64,000 nt of DNA from Nymphalis io (lineage: Eukaryota > Arthropoda > Insecta > Lepidoptera > Nymphalidae), in contig NC_065908.1 of NCBI RefSeq assembly GCF_905147045.1, positions 2,542,001 to 2,606,000 of the forward strand, in the 5' to 3' direction. Below, in pieces: positions 13,006-26,118 of the stretch; the stretch's first letter is position 1, and every line of letters begins with the position of its first letter. Position numbers and translations under genes: made by a program. The notes beneath the pieces are model-generated. The model saw only the letters and a program-made list of their open reading frames with translations, was not told the origin of the DNA and did no database searches.

Positions 13006-14080
13006 CCTTAAATTTTAATAGACAATAATAAATAAACGATCTTGCTTGAGTCTAAATTTGTTTTAAATATTAATGCAGTAATGTACATTTCAGTCTCAAC
13101 AATTTTATCGTTAAACATGTCCCCGTGTTCTACAAATACAAATCATATAGTAACCCACATTTCACATGTAACATTCGCTGTCGTGTCGTGTATAGACAGT
13201 AGACAGGTAAATGGCACACTTCGAAGTTATTATGGCGTACCTGCAGGCAACGAATACACTCATAGACGAATTGGAACATGTTATGTACCATTTAATCGAA
13301 TCATTTTATGTTTAATAAATTGCTTGCTGTTTCTTCACAGTAGAATCTTCTTTCCGAACCAGCGGTATATTTACGTTTAATATATCATGTAAAACCAACT
13401 TTAATATAGGATATTTTGAGTTTGACTATTAAGTAATAAAATTTAACTACAGAACTACAAATTTTATAAGTTTCCAGTAAGGGAGCTACCGAAGTCATAT
13501 TGGATAGATATCTAATATGGTTGACAATAAATCTTCGATACTTTGTACAACATACGTAAATAGTTTTCTTTTTTTAATTAGATGTGAGTATTTTCAAACT
13601 TGTATTAATTTTTAATTAACTAATAATTTTCATAAATGTGATATTAATTATGGAATGATAATATTAAGTGTTATATAAATACTCGACGCCGACAATCAAG
13701 GCCGACGATAAAAAAAACAATATCGTTTTAAATTCAATGCATCGTTTAGTCGACAAAAACAAAAGCAAGTGTTGATTAGAGGTTGCAATTAATGATACAC
13801 ATATATACACATATGTACACATATAGCGTATGAGAGCCGAGAGGCTACGGGTCTGTTGTATCATTAACTCCACAAGAGGGTCAACTAACACGATATCTGC
13901 GATGAACGAGACATTATCCAAGCGTGGAAGGGCGTATACAATCATATTGTTTGCGCTTTTGTAATGAATACATACGTATTGAGAAATACTGGTATGGTTT
14001 GTTGTTTGCAATTCAAAGTGAAATTGGTCTATGCTTCATCACACTAAAGACTAACTATTAAATGTCTTACCGTTTTTTTT
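13006..14080. other. AT-rich non-coding stretch with unproved ORFs
   Basis: Frames at 13042-13380 (+) and 13664-14011 (-) exceed 110 codons, but neither shows a motif, a signal or convincing splice borders. Confidence 0.35.
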
Positions 14081-14226
14081 ATGTCCCTTGTGCCTGTAAA
14101 TACACTGGCTCACTCACCCTTTAAACCGCAACACAACAATATCAAGTACTGCTGTTTTGCGGTAGAATATTTTATGAGTGGGTGGTACTTACCCAGACTA
14201 GCTTGCACAAAGCCCTACCACCAGTA
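14081..14226 (+). repeat. Family B repeat, 5'-truncated
   Basis: It matches the second half of the 9.6 kb copy from ATGTCCCTTGTGCCTGTAA to ACCACCAG. Confidence 0.8.
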
Positions 14227-14805
14227 AAATACCGTTATACCACCGTTCATTCTTATCTAGAGCCGTATCTTTTCATTCAATTGTTTTGATAAAATAGCAA
14301 TTTAAAAATATATTTCAATTAAAAAAGAAATGACCTTCACAATACGTTACTTATAAAAAGTGAATTACGATAAAAAACAATAAAATATCTGACATGCATA
14401 GACATGACGCTAACAAATAAAAACAGCATAAAATAATTTTCAACGTCAATTCAAAAACAACCATACATTATGTCTTAAGCTATAATATATATACAAATTA
14501 TAAATGCAAACAATATTAGCTTCTAAGCTGATTGGTCATTTAACGACGTTCAATATTTTCAAATCATGTCCATGTCCAACAACGTATAATCATAGGAGAT
14601 CGACATGCGCATACAACATTACTGGCAGATGTAACCTCAATGTCTTGCAGGCATGTTTGACACAGACTTGTCTACTTGTAACGATTAGTCTATTATTGTA
14701 TACACTTATAAGAGAACTGTTATAATATAACATACATGAAAGCTTTTGTAAAACACATCATGTCGGGTTTTTTTTTTAACTATCTGTTAAATATCCTGTT
14801 TTTTT
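14227..14805. other. AT-rich non-coding stretch
   Basis: A 73-codon frame (14504-14725) has several Cys residues but no recognised family. Confidence 0.35.
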
Positions 14806-14810
14806 GTTCC

Positions 14811-14911
14811 ACCAACCCGCATTGGAGCAGCGTGGTGGAATAAGCTCCAAACCTTCTCCTCAAAAAGAGGAGAGGAGGCCTTTAGCCCAGCAGTGGGACA
14901 TTCACAGGCTG
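14811..14911 (+). repeat. tRNA-derived SINE (family A), 3' fragment
   Basis: It carries the family A tail from ACCAACCCGCATTGGAGCAG to TTCACAGGCTG. It is inverted relative to the longer copy at 14979-15253; the shared segment of about 100 bp and the short spacer could fold into a long hairpin. Confidence 0.8.
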
Positions 14912-14978
14912 TTTCGGTTCGGTATCTGTTAAAGATCTCGGGATAAGTTCCAATGTTAGTCATTAAGGATACTCTTTA

Positions 14979-15253
14979 CCGTAACCGTAACCGTAACAGC
15001 CTGTGAATGTCCCACTGCTGGGCTAAAGGCCTCCTCTCCTCTTTTTGATGAGAAGGTTTGGAGCTTATTCCACCACGCTGCTCCAATGCGGGTTGGTAGA
15101 ATTCACATGTGGCAGAATTTCAGTGAAATTAGACACATGCAGGTTTCCTCACGATGTTTTCCTTCACCGTAAAGCACGAGATGAATTATAATCACAAATT
15201 AAGCACATGAAAATTCAGTGGTGCTTGCCCGGGTTTGAACCCACGATCATCGG
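14979..15253 (-). repeat. Family A SINE with 16-bp target duplication
   Basis: It is flanked by perfect TTAAGGATACTCTTTA repeats (14963-14978 and 15254-15269). On the minus strand it starts inside the tRNA-derived head, retains the B box (GGTTCAAACCC), and ends in a short (TTACGG)n tail, seen on the plus strand as CCGTAA repeats at 14979-14996. Textbook footprint of LINE-driven retroposition. Confidence 0.9.
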
Positions 15254-15269
15254 TTAAGGATACTCTTTA

Positions 15270-15860
15270 GCTTCAGAAATAAAAACCATACTATATTTAA
15301 CGTTCAACCAAACAATTTATGGTTATTTTTCTTTATATATGAAATAAATACTATAAAAAAACATTCACTGTATATTATTATCTACTAAATAAAATACGGG
15401 AAAAAAATCGAATTGGATAATTTCTTTACGAAAATCAAGCGTCTGGTTTGATAATTGTTGTGAAAGAATTGACCAATTGATCACGGCCGATGTCGAAATA
15501 AGTGGGTAAAACAGCTTGTTTAACATATGTGTACAGGAGATATGATATCAGTATCGAGCCATGAGGCCACACAACAATGACCGACGTAGAACCTAATCGT
15601 GAACTATACATTATAAATGCAAGGTGAAAGTTTGTGACAACCTCAATTCAACATGACGTCCGCGGTTTGGTCGTTGTTGCCAAAATTTTCAAACGAATGA
15701 TGAAACGATACATCATGAGGTTTTTTGTTGGGCGAAAGTTTGTTTTGTACTAGTTAAGAACGATTTTTCTTATTCAAGTTACATTTAACATGATAGACAG
15801 TTCGTGCAAGAAATCAGTCGTCGTGGATTAACAGAACAGCTCTCTTATTCATTATGGCCA
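15270..15860. other. AT-rich non-coding stretch
   Basis: Nothing recognised. Confidence 0.4.
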
Positions 15861-16064
15861 AAAGCCGACATGGCTCAGTGGTTCACGCGTTCTAGCGTGA
15901 ATTTTACCCAATTATCGTGGATTCAAACTTGGGCAAGCACCGCTAAATTTTCATGTGCTTAATTTGTTTATATCTTATCTCGTGCTTGGCGGTGAAAGAA
16001 AACATCGTGAGGATCATATGTTCATATGTATGGCTAGCCCGGCAGCGGACATTCGCAGGCTGTT
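15861..16064 (+). repeat. Family A SINE, internally deleted
   Basis: The head has an A box (TGGCTCAGTGG) and a degraded B box (GATTCAAACTT). The middle segment is deleted and the copy ends at ATTCGCAGGCTGTTA. Confidence 0.75.
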
Positions 16065-18730
16065 ACTTAGTTTACTTACTTTTTATTCATTATAAAATAC
16101 AATTGTTTCCAATTGTGGATCGAACAATTAATCGTTCAAGACTATTTAATTACTAAAACTACTATAATAAAAATGGAAATAATGCATATAAAACAATTCC
16201 ATCCGTACATCCATTCTCCGTATATGACCATTTAATGTTTTCATTTAATTATGACGCTAGTCGCAGTAACAGCAGCAATGTTTATATTTTATTATCTTAT
16301 TACGCCTCTTCCACGCGATGGCACTAACGTTAAACAATGTTAGCCTTGTTATTATTGTATGCAGCGACGAAATAATGTGAGCCGCACGTTTTAATTACGT
16401 ATCAAATATTTCGACTCGAAATCATTTCAGTTGTCGTTTCGAGGTGACGATATTTTGTTATTATTTACCGTCTTTATGTATCCTATGAAATCATCTGGAT
16501 GGATTTAAACTAAAATCCAGCGTAGTTCATAGTGATTCAAATGCAGTTTTATTACGGAGGAATTATTATCAATTAAATACGGTATCTTCATAACTGTCAA
16601 CGCTAACGAATTCATAACGTGTAGCGCGTTATAATATCGATGCGATACGGTAATGATGATAACAGAATTATTAGCTATACACCACTTTACTAAGTGTGGA
16701 GACAGTAAAGACCGTAGCGGCATTTACCAGGCTCAAATAACGAACGAAGACTTTGGCAGTGTCAGTATGGCAACAGCGCGGTTACGTAACGCGAAACGTG
16801 GAGCGGGGGAAAAGGGTGACTGACCTGTATGGTCCGACTGCCAATTTGCCCATCGCATCACATCACGAAATCTGCGTTGCATATAATGCAAAATGTACAT
16901 GTTACGATACAAATATGTGCTGTGGTACATGTTAATATCGTTGTAATGAGGAGGAAAATAAAGACGATTATTGTCTGCATTTATATATGTAGCAAGTATA
17001 AGAAACAAGGCGTTAATTATTAAATAAACATGATGGTACACAAACACAACTAACGAAACCAAATGTTTTCAAGAAAATACTCTAAAAAAAGATTGTATAT
17101 ACGATTTCATATAAATGAAATCAAATTAGTAGACGTTATAACAGCATGAATGTTTAGGTTTCATTGATTACACGGTCATACAAAGATTAAGAAAAAAGGT
17201 AAAAAAAAGTCTATTCTGATAAATGGTTGGTAACAATATTTCATAATACGTGTTCGTTGGCAAAATTGCACTCTCGTTCGATACAAATTAAGTATTTCAA
17301 TACATTTCCGCGTGTCTTAAAGAGATTCAAGACCAAACGAAACATAAGATAAAATAATTCAGACAGTTGGGTAAAATTCATGTTCGAGAGACATATCCTT
17401 GAGTGGATTCCGCTCAATGCGGTGGCGACAGACTTTTTGTTCAATTTTCCGCAACAGGGCACAAAGTGCTGACGGAGGACGCAATGCAATTAACAATAAC
17501 TCTTATATTACTATAGTTAAGTAGCGAACGATGACGCAGAAGGCATATTGAAATATAAGCCGCCTAAATTTTATACTTTTTTTTACTAATATACATAATA
17601 TGTGCTGCCATTGTGAAAAACGAGATTCGTATCGAAAATCCTTGCAAAAAATCAGTTGCTTCGTTGCGGTCTTGTTAACCATCGCCGCGCCAAATTTGGC
17701 TCAACGGCGACTTGGCAACGCCGTGCCGGTCGCTCATGATATGCACGTAGCCACTTTACTGGGCGTAAACAAATAGTATTGCGTCATTACGTGTAATCGA
17801 CAAAATTGCACCTAATGTCGATGGCCGTAAAGCAGAAATTTCTTCGTGCTATGAAGTTGTTATTCACGATTTTCTTGCTATATTTTTGAGTAACACTTAA
17901 GTAATTTCTGGATGAAAAAGAATTTCATTTGACGAAATTACGCAGCTAAATAGCAGCAAAAACAACAATTTACATGTCTCCAAAACTTATCCTTGTTTTC
18001 AAAACCTTCAGATAAATTTAATCGTGGCATAACAACTTTGGCGCAAAGCAAAGCAAAAACAATAAATGCCTACACTTATTATGTGAAAACAATAAGTTCC
18101 TATACTTATTGTTTTCATATCTGACTGGTAACTAACTGACCTCATTACCATAGATTTCTAAAAGAAAAATAAACGACATTTGCCCCGTGCTCAATAGCTA
18201 AAATATTCCCGAGTCACGTTATCCTGTCACGAGGCCCAATCTTTGTTCCACGTGCCCGCCGGTCTGTTACGCAAACACTTTGTATATTCCATCTCGAAAT
18301 GTGTTAGGAAGCGTGGCCTGAAGCGTGATGTTTTACAAAACCCTGAATACATAACATAAACTAACGAAATGTAAAGAGTACGCGGGACATATCAACTTAT
18401 ATTAATGCACGTTTATTACTGGGCTTGCAGAATTATTCGCAAGTTAATTTTGTAAGATACGAAATCGACACGTCTTATTTTAAATATAGTTATGCAACCA
18501 ACGATTTCTTAAAAATAAAATCAGTCACGCTTATATATTTTTTTCCTTTAAGTCATTGTAACGGTAAAGTTAAACTATTCCGAAACAGGAAGGCAATCAT
18601 TTGATCGATAATATAATTTATAAATATCTTATTTTCAAATGACTTCATTGCGATAAAAAAAATAAAAAAATAAAATACCGGAGAATGGCCTGAAACAGTA
18701 GAACGGACTGAAAGTATCAAATAGCGACCA
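16065..18730. other. Non-coding stretch with two GC-richer islands
   Basis: No gene supported. GC-richer blocks lie at about 16755-16870 and 17660-17770. Long frames here (16733-17062 and 17241-17489, both minus) show no motif. Confidence 0.35.
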
Positions 18731-18733
18731 GTT

Positions 18734-18937
18734 TAATACAATAAAGGTTTGCAATCCAATTTCGGTTGGCGCGTAACAAGAGCCGAGTTACTTTCAAAAC
18801 TGCCCCAGATGTTAGCTAACGGTAAAGTCCATCTCGCGACAGATGTACAGGTCTTTGAGTTTAAAGTGAAAAAGGATTTGGAAGGACATTTTAGATTCAA
18901 TAAAGAAAAGATACAAATTATATACATATTCGCTTAA
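18734..18937 (+). pseudogene. Unidentified protein-like fragment
   Basis: A frame open from the stop at 18734 to 18937 encodes about 65 residues with unusually balanced composition for this AT-rich area, including GWRVTRAELLSKLPQMLANG and FEFKVKKDLEGHFRF. It has no ATG start and no clear splice sites. I do not recognise it. A decayed transposon or gene fragment is the likeliest reading; the opposite strand is also open over most of its length. Confidence 0.25.
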
Positions 18938-18939
18938 CC

Positions 18940-20672
18940 AAAAATTCGGACGAGATCGCCGACTGATTGACAAAAATTTATTTTGTCACGTTCTTCGAAA
19001 CATCATAAGTTTACCTGCATATTAAAATCTATAACCACATATAATAACGTTTCTTCTACTCATTTATTTGTACGATATTAGTATAAAGACAGGTTCATAA
19101 AATAATGTGTTTATAATTTAATTATGTAAAAAATTATGTGTTAATAATTTTTAATGTAAAAATATTCCATATTTTATTATAAACACAGGCAACGTATAGA
19201 TAAATTCAGCTTGCAAATTTATATTTGCGACGTCACTCCTAATCGTAATAAATGACATAAATTGTATTTTAAAAACTCACGCAAGTACAGTATGATATGA
19301 GGGCGAGAGGTGCTATATACACATAAAATAAAAAGTGTGGTAAATTTTTTTAAAAACTTAGTCGACTTTTAATCAAACAAAAGTATATCGTAAAGAAATG
19401 CAAATACATTTTATGTTACTTTCATTGATTCAGTGAGAAACATTACAAAACAACGTACATTTCTTGAAAAACGTTAAATCAGTTACTTGGCGGACTTGTC
19501 CAAAGTTTTGTTAATCATACTATTAAAGAAAAAAACAACAGCTATTAGCACAAATTAACATGAAATTCATGCTTCATTTGTCTTACTGCTACATCGAACA
19601 ATGAATATTTATATTATGTTGATATTGTTAAATATTCATTGAATATTTGTCATTTAACGTGACGTTCAATTACATTTAACGGTGCATTCTGATACATAGA
19701 TAACATCAAAAATGCATTGTCATCATGTTAGAAACATTATGGAAATTATTTAAAACGTTCTTCATAACAAAGTATAAATAGTATATAAAAACTATTTCGA
19801 TATATTTTTTTAAAATATTTTCTATAATTTAATTTATTATGTAATGTATTTATTATAGTACTGGGAGATTTCCAGCAATCATTCTGAACATTTTGGGTCA
19901 ATCCTTTCACGTACAAAAGATTGCCTTAAAATAAAACAGCTTTTAAATGGTCAAAAGATTCCTCTCTTCTTGAGAAGAATGTTTCGGAGCCTGTTCCTCA
20001 AAGCTACAATGCTTGTAGATGAATTATATATTAGCTGCGATCGGTTTAATCTTTTATTTTAATATTATATATAATAATTATTTAATTTTTATTATAGTGT
20101 ATATTTACTATTAAATTCAAAAGTTGTTTCAGTAATATATATTTTTAATGTTCTAAAGCGATTTAATAAAGTGACAAAATTCGGTCGATTCTGTTTTATA
20201 TTGAGTATATTGATAATATAAATATCTGAGATATACCTAAAGACCATAATAAAAAAAATTATCCAGCTTCTGGTTTCGTTATCAAGAAAACATTTAACCG
20301 CAGACAAATTTATCTTACCGCGATAATTCTGGTGATTGGCTATCTTGTATTGATATGCGTATAATGTACAATGGGGGCTTTAAATGAGTTTTTTTACTGG
20401 GAATTCTAAACCGCAAAAAGCCCTACTGTACATTTAGCTTTGTTCGGTAACGATCATGTAAGTTGCCGTCTCGGTTGCTTTCAAAGCATGTTAAAAAGTA
20501 TTAATACCTATTACAAGCCATATTCTAGTATTATAACATATAAAGAAAAATATAAGTTTTGTAAAGAAAACTGGAGCTCGATTAAATAATTATCAATTTA
20601 AATATTTCTTAACCTTGATCGCACTGGTTGGTACTAGTCTAGATGGTAGATACGAGTAGCAAGCCAGCTTAC
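18940..20672. other. AT-rich stretch, probably intron
   Basis: Nothing recognised. It lies downstream of the donor of the minus-strand exon at 20673-20846, so part of it should be intron of that gene. Confidence 0.4.
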
Positions 20673-20846
20673 CTTGCAACGAGTGTTGTCAGATAGCGTA
20701 TGTTGCGTTTGCTGGTTGTGCTGTTGCGGACTCAGCACTCGGCGCTTCTTAGCTGGTTGCGCCGGCGACTGGGCCGGGTGGTTATCTGACTGATGGAACT
20801 GACTATTGCGATACTGGGTCGGCTCCGGGTACATGACATGCATTCC
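20673..20846 (-). CDS. Coding exon of an unidentified minus-strand gene (probable nuclear protein)
   Basis: Not recognised as a family. On the minus strand a good acceptor (TTTTTCAATTCCAG) precedes 174 open bases in 58 whole codons, ended by a strong donor (TGCAAG then GTAAGC at 20672). The second codon is ATG, so this may be the first coding exon, with translation from MHVMYPEPTQYRNSQFHQ. The product is Pro/Gln-rich with a basic cluster, PAKKRRVLSPQ, that looks like a nuclear localisation signal, followed by a Gln/His-rich stretch (QQHNQQTQH). GC content and codon balance are far above the surroundings. The first exon probably lies near 28.0 kb. The remaining exons were not found to the left; they may lie beyond the window. 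The low-complexity regulator-like composition suggests a transcriptional protein, which is an inference. Confidence 0.75.
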
Positions 20847-22780
20847 CTGGAATTGAAAAAGGAAAATTAACTACCTCATAGTTTTTAATTATTTGTAATA
20901 AAACAATAACGAAATATAAACAATAATTGCAAGATAAACATTTCAATTAGATAGTACAGCGTATAATTATTATTTAATAGTCGAAAAGTAATTAAGTCCG
21001 AAAATTAATTACATTATAAGACGACGATAGGTCAGCTCTAATATTTTCGGCAACTTGAACGAAGTAATTTCGCTAAAAGCGTCATAAAATTGAGTTTTCA
21101 TTTGCTAAGAGCCACTATTATTGTGAAGTATGTCACCGTACCCTCAATTCTCTAGTAAGGAGACCATGGCACGGAAGGTAGGAAAGTCTCTGTACATTTG
21201 TTTTATTCGAATAATCATAAAACTTACGATTTATTGAAACATACAAAAAAATATTTCTAGACGTTGATAAAAACCGCAGAAACATTGTGAATTATTTACA
21301 TCATAAATAACGAAACAGGCTCATATGATATTCATTTGAAAACATTGAAATGTGAGTAGAACTAAACAATCTCGAATAATATTGAAATCCGATTCGACGA
21401 GAATAATCGATGGGTTTTAAACCAACTTAACTTCAGTGTGAAATCCGCTTATTTAAATATAAAAAAAGTAACCGACGCGAACTTATACGTTTTCACTTAT
21501 ACTAATTAAGCGCTTCAGTTCTATCGATATAATTTAACGAATAGCGTTGAAGTATTTTAAGCTGAACACCTTTATATTAAATGAATAAAAAAAAAACTCA
21601 TTATTATGGAAGAATCGAAAAACACACATCACATATATTTTAATGAAGACATTGAGTTATTTTGAACAGATCATTTGTCCAATCAAAACGCAGAAAATTA
21701 AATGTTAACAGTCATAAAACTATTATTGAACAAACTTACTAATCCCAGGAAAGCTATTAAATACACCAAAATAACTTGTGTTGGTTTTCTGACGTCAAAA
21801 TGATTATGAGCTTTATTTATATAGCAATAAGTAATATGCATATTATACCCTTATCTAAATAATAATTCATTTTCACAACAGACACCCTGTTAACAGCATA
21901 CGAATAAATTTTCGACTGATAATTGCCTATTTATTTGAAACAATTTTAGTTTTATTTACGCTGCTAAAGAACAACGTTATGGTTGTAAAATAAAATTTTA
22001 AAAAACCTATGTATAAAGTTGGTTGAATTTAAGGAAAATGCTGCATTTCTTGAAAAGCTAATGAAATAAGAGTCGCAAGCTTTACGACGGACGCGTGTTT
22101 TTGGAATGAAATTTCTTCTTGTAGTAAAATGCAAGAAAATTTACCTACTGAATACATTCAACACATCTAGGATGTTATATATTTTTTTAATTAAACAGAA
22201 CATTAGATTACCATAAATCATAGATATCTTGTTTTTGGTTACATGCCTTGAAGTGTGTATATTTTTTTTGTGTTTTTTTTTTTGTGTATGTGTGGGGCTA
22301 TATCCATGTTCAATTATATTTCTAATAAATTCGGTTGGACACGCTGGCAAAAACTACCAAGTTGCATTTACGAAAATATTTTTAAAAATATAATGCCATT
22401 TACATCTATTTAAAATAGGTTATATACATAAATATAATGTAATTCCGCAACAACTACAAATATAAAAACAAGTGTGCGAAGGTGATTCTATTCTACCTCT
22501 GCCCACAGACACTGACAATATAAGATTTAGTATTTATATCCCAATGTGATTCAAGCCTTGAAAGATTTTTACGAACTTGAAACTTTAACAGACACTTTTC
22601 CTATCGTAAACAGCGTACTCACACTTAAGTATATATACTTAATTAAATAACACACCAGACTTACATAATAATAAATAAGTAATTGTTAAACCAGAATTAC
22701 AATAGTATGTAATTGCTTAATAATTAAGATTATGAAACCATATATGTATTTTAGTCAAACACGAATCTGTAAAACATATA
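20847..22780. other. Probable intron, AT-rich
   Basis: No feature recognised apart from homopolymer runs (for example T-rich at 22261-22282). Confidence 0.4.
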
Positions 22781-22804
22781 TATATATATATATGTGTGTG
22801 TTTT
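22781..22804. repeat. (TA)n/(TG)n microsatellite
   Basis: ATATATATATATATAT followed by GTGTGTG. Confidence 0.85.
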
Positions 22805-23044
22805 TTTACAGATAGTTATATATATAAACGTTATATAATTGAAATTTCAATCGCATAGTCGCTGCTATTATCCGGCGAACAATGCACTATGGTGTAGCTA
22901 CTATTAAGGGTTATCGCCAAAACTATCGTAACTTTCTAATCCAAATTACGTAGGTTGTGTTACAGTAGAATAGGCAGTTAAGATGGAAACAGGAGATATG
23001 ACATCGCAGCGGACGTGTAATTTGCAAATGTATGTCCGACCGAA

Positions 23045-23319
23045 CCGAAACAGCTCCTCTCCTCATTTTGAGGAGAAGGTTTGGAGCTTATTCCTCCACG
23101 CTGCTCCAATGCAATGCAAATGGTGGAATACACATGTGGCAGAATTTCAGTGAAATTAGACACATGCAGATTTTCTCACGACTTTTTCCTTCACCGTAAA
23201 GCACGAGATGAATTATAATCACAAATTAAGCACATGAAAATTCAGTGGTGCTTGCCCGAGTTTGAACCCACGATCATCGGTTAAGATTCACGCGTTCTTA
23301 CCACTGGGCCATCTCGACT
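23045..23319 (-). repeat. Family A SINE, nearly complete
   Basis: On the minus strand it has an A box (TGGCCCAGTGG, at the right end) and a B box (GGTTCAAACTC), then the family body to GAGGAGAGGAGC. It lacks the last tail segment. Confidence 0.85.
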
Positions 23320-23329
23320 TTTTGTCGAG

Positions 23330-24210
23330 ATGTATGTAATGTATGTAAATTTGGAAATTTAAAAAAACCCGTTAATTTGTTGCAATCGGATATTAGTGTT
23401 TTTATTTTATTTACTCCATTAGCAATTTACCGTACATAGTATAATTAATTTCCATCTAGTACAGTATACTAGTTTATAAAGTAGGTCTAAATAATTTAGA
23501 AATATATTTAGCAACACACTTTTTTGCCTCTACAACATCTGTATCAACAGTAAAAAATAATCTGCTTATGATTAATTTTATACAATTGCACAAATAAGGC
23601 TCTTTTTATACATTTATATAAAAAAAATTTGGATACATATTATTTTGAATATTCCTAACAAATTTTTTTCATAGCGTTCAGTTATTCAGTTATATAACTA
23701 ACAGATTTAAGAGGCTCTTTTCATCCATCCCATTCATCATTTGGTGATAGGATGACTGGAAATTAGATGGATACCTACCCCAAAAAGCCTACACAACTTT
23801 TTTTTTTTTTATATGCGGTACAAAAAAAGAGATTCATATTAAACAAATTACTATTATTAACACAACAATATCTATCTATATATTGAAATTGCGATAGACA
23901 ACATCGTAACATAGTAATATAATATGCATCTCACAACTATATTTATATTTCTTCTTAAGTTGCTTTTACTACACAATAAGGTAGTTATAATCCTTTATAA
24001 TCGAACAGGCTTAATGAGCTTTTTATAAATTTAATTTCTTTCATTTTTATTTAAGATGCTTAGTGTCATTTTTGCATGTCGCGGTTACCCATAAGTATGT
24101 CAACTTTAGCCCTTAGACCTTAGGTAAACTTTTAATTTGTAACAATTACTGTATGTCATATCCTAAATAAATAAATAAATGTTAAAATTATTTCAACATA
24201 AATAAATAAA
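23330..24210. other. Probable intron, AT-rich
   Basis: Nothing recognised. Confidence 0.4.
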
Positions 24211-24215
24211 ATTTC

Positions 24216-25345
24216 ATCATCATCATATCAGCCGAAAGACGTCCACTGCTGGACAAAGGCCTCCCCCAAGGATTTCCACGTTGGCCGGTCTTGCGCTGCC
24301 CGCATCCAACGGCTTCCTGCGACTCGTTCTAAGCCGTCGGTCCACCATGTAGGGGGCCTGCCCACGCTGCGTCTTCCGGTTCGTGGTCGCCACTCGAGAA
24401 CCTTTCTGCCCCAGCGACCGTCGGTTCTGCGGCACTTTAACACCCTGATATACCGATAATCAATTTGGCAAATTTGAAGAGAATTCAGCACGACCCATAT
24501 TTCGATTGAATCAAAGGCTTTCTCATAGTCCACAAACGCTAAGCAAAGTGGCTGGTTATACTCCTCAGTCTTCTGTATAACTTGCCGCAGCGTATGTATG
24601 TGATCTATGGTGCTAAAGCCTTTCCGGAATCCGGCTTGTTCGGGTGGCTGAAAGTCGTCAGGCCTTTGCTCGAGACGATTCGTAACAACTTGTAAACATG
24701 GCTCAGCAGTGAGATGAGCCTGTAATTCTTCAGAAGGGTTTTATCACCCTTCTTAAAGAAAAGTACCACTACACCTCTGTGCCATGCCTTTGGCACAGAA
24801 GTGTCAAGAAGTCAAACGCACCTTTGGCTATGACGGAGTTAAAAAGCCTCTGAAGAGCCCTGAGGATCTGTGTACCAACCGCCTTCAGAAGCTCAGCTGT
24901 AACATCATCATCACCAGGTGCCTTGTTGTTTTTGAGTTGTTCGAGAGCCATTCTAATCTCGAAAAGATTGACGTCCTGAAAATCTTCAGTGTAGTGTCGG
25001 GTTAGTCTTGCAGCATGACTACTGACAGGTGATTGAGCTGTCGTGTACAGCTGATCGTAGAACTTCTCAACCTCTTCCAACAGCTCAGATCTTGACGTGA
25101 CTATTCTGCCATCCTCAGTTTTCAGCCTTGTCAGACTCTACCCAACAGACAGATCTCTGGCGAACACTTTAGAGCCTTTGTTCCGCTCGATGGCCTCTTT
25201 ATTGCGCATTGTATTAAATTGGCGAGTGTCAGAGACTTTGAAATCTGTCTGTTGATCAGCCGATAGCCGGCAGCATTAGCTGGGGACGTCAGAATCATTT
25301 TCTTGACGGTCTTAGACCCAGCCGAACGGACAGTTTCCACAAACC
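24216..25345 (-). mobile_element. RTE-like LINE, 5'-truncated and internally deleted
   Basis: Minus-strand frames give, in order: the pre-RT linker (EEVEKFYDQLYTTAQSPV), RT fingers (LKNNKAPGDDDVTAELLKA), the GVVVLFFKKGD...NYRLISLLS motif, a palm entry (MDYEKAFDSIE), then an abrupt jump to the C-terminal signature (GRRSVGRPPTWWTD, AGSRWMRAAQDRPTW, LGEAFVQQWTSFG). The palm with the catalytic YADD and the thumb are missing, so part of the RT has been deleted. Several frameshifts break the remainder. The 3' end is followed by (ATGATG)n, seen as CATCATCAT at 24215, the simple-repeat tail usual for RTE elements. RTE is my best clade call. Confidence 0.85.
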
Positions 25346-25359
25346 ATAAAATTTTGTAC

Positions 25360-26110
25360 ATTTATATTTGTAGATATCTCATTTACGTCGACAACATTTT
25401 TTCTTATTCTTGGTCACCCAAGAAAAGCACATGCTGCATTTTTCAGCACATTACTGGAAAAAATAGTTTTAAGTTGAGCCTGTTCTATTTAAAATACATG
25501 CAATAAAGTGTTAAATACATAAATGAGCATTTCCCCAGTAACTAGTTTTATATATCATTACTACTGTTGTACCTACTTGGTTTTAAAGAACTAACTAAAG
25601 TGATGTTCATAATCATAAGGTATTTTTTTAAATCAATACATGTTTATAAAAATTAATTATCCCATATTCCTAGCTTAATTTGTGCAAAAACTTTATTAAA
25701 CAACAAACTAAGCAAACTAAGAAAATCAACATTATTATTACAAAAAAAAAAAAAATTGTATAAAGCATAAGTAGAATGACAATTTGTAGTTATTTTACTC
25801 TTAAGGTTGGTGAAATGCCTCCATATTTCCTCAATATCATTATACTGTTTTAAATGCTTTAAATGAGTTTAAATTCAACTTTTACTGAACAAATTTGTTT
25901 CCAGTGTGATATTTTAGATGCTACTAAACTAGTACTTACAGAAAAAAAATATTTTTAAGGTAAGTTGATGAAGTTGTAGCAACATTTATTCATTGATCTC
26001 GAACTTTTCTATAGACATCAAAAATAAAGGTTGTTCGTAAATGCAATGGCTATCGTTTCTTTAGCAGTTCAAAAATTTACTGAGCTTAAAATATATTTAA
26101 ACGAAACCTC
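25360..26110. other. Probable intron, AT-rich
   Basis: Nothing recognised; poly-A run near 25741. Confidence 0.4.
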
Positions 26111-26118
26111 GTTTTAAC

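Noticed and set aside
22978..23163. 61-codon minus-strand ORF
   Set aside because: It is mostly family A SINE sequence.
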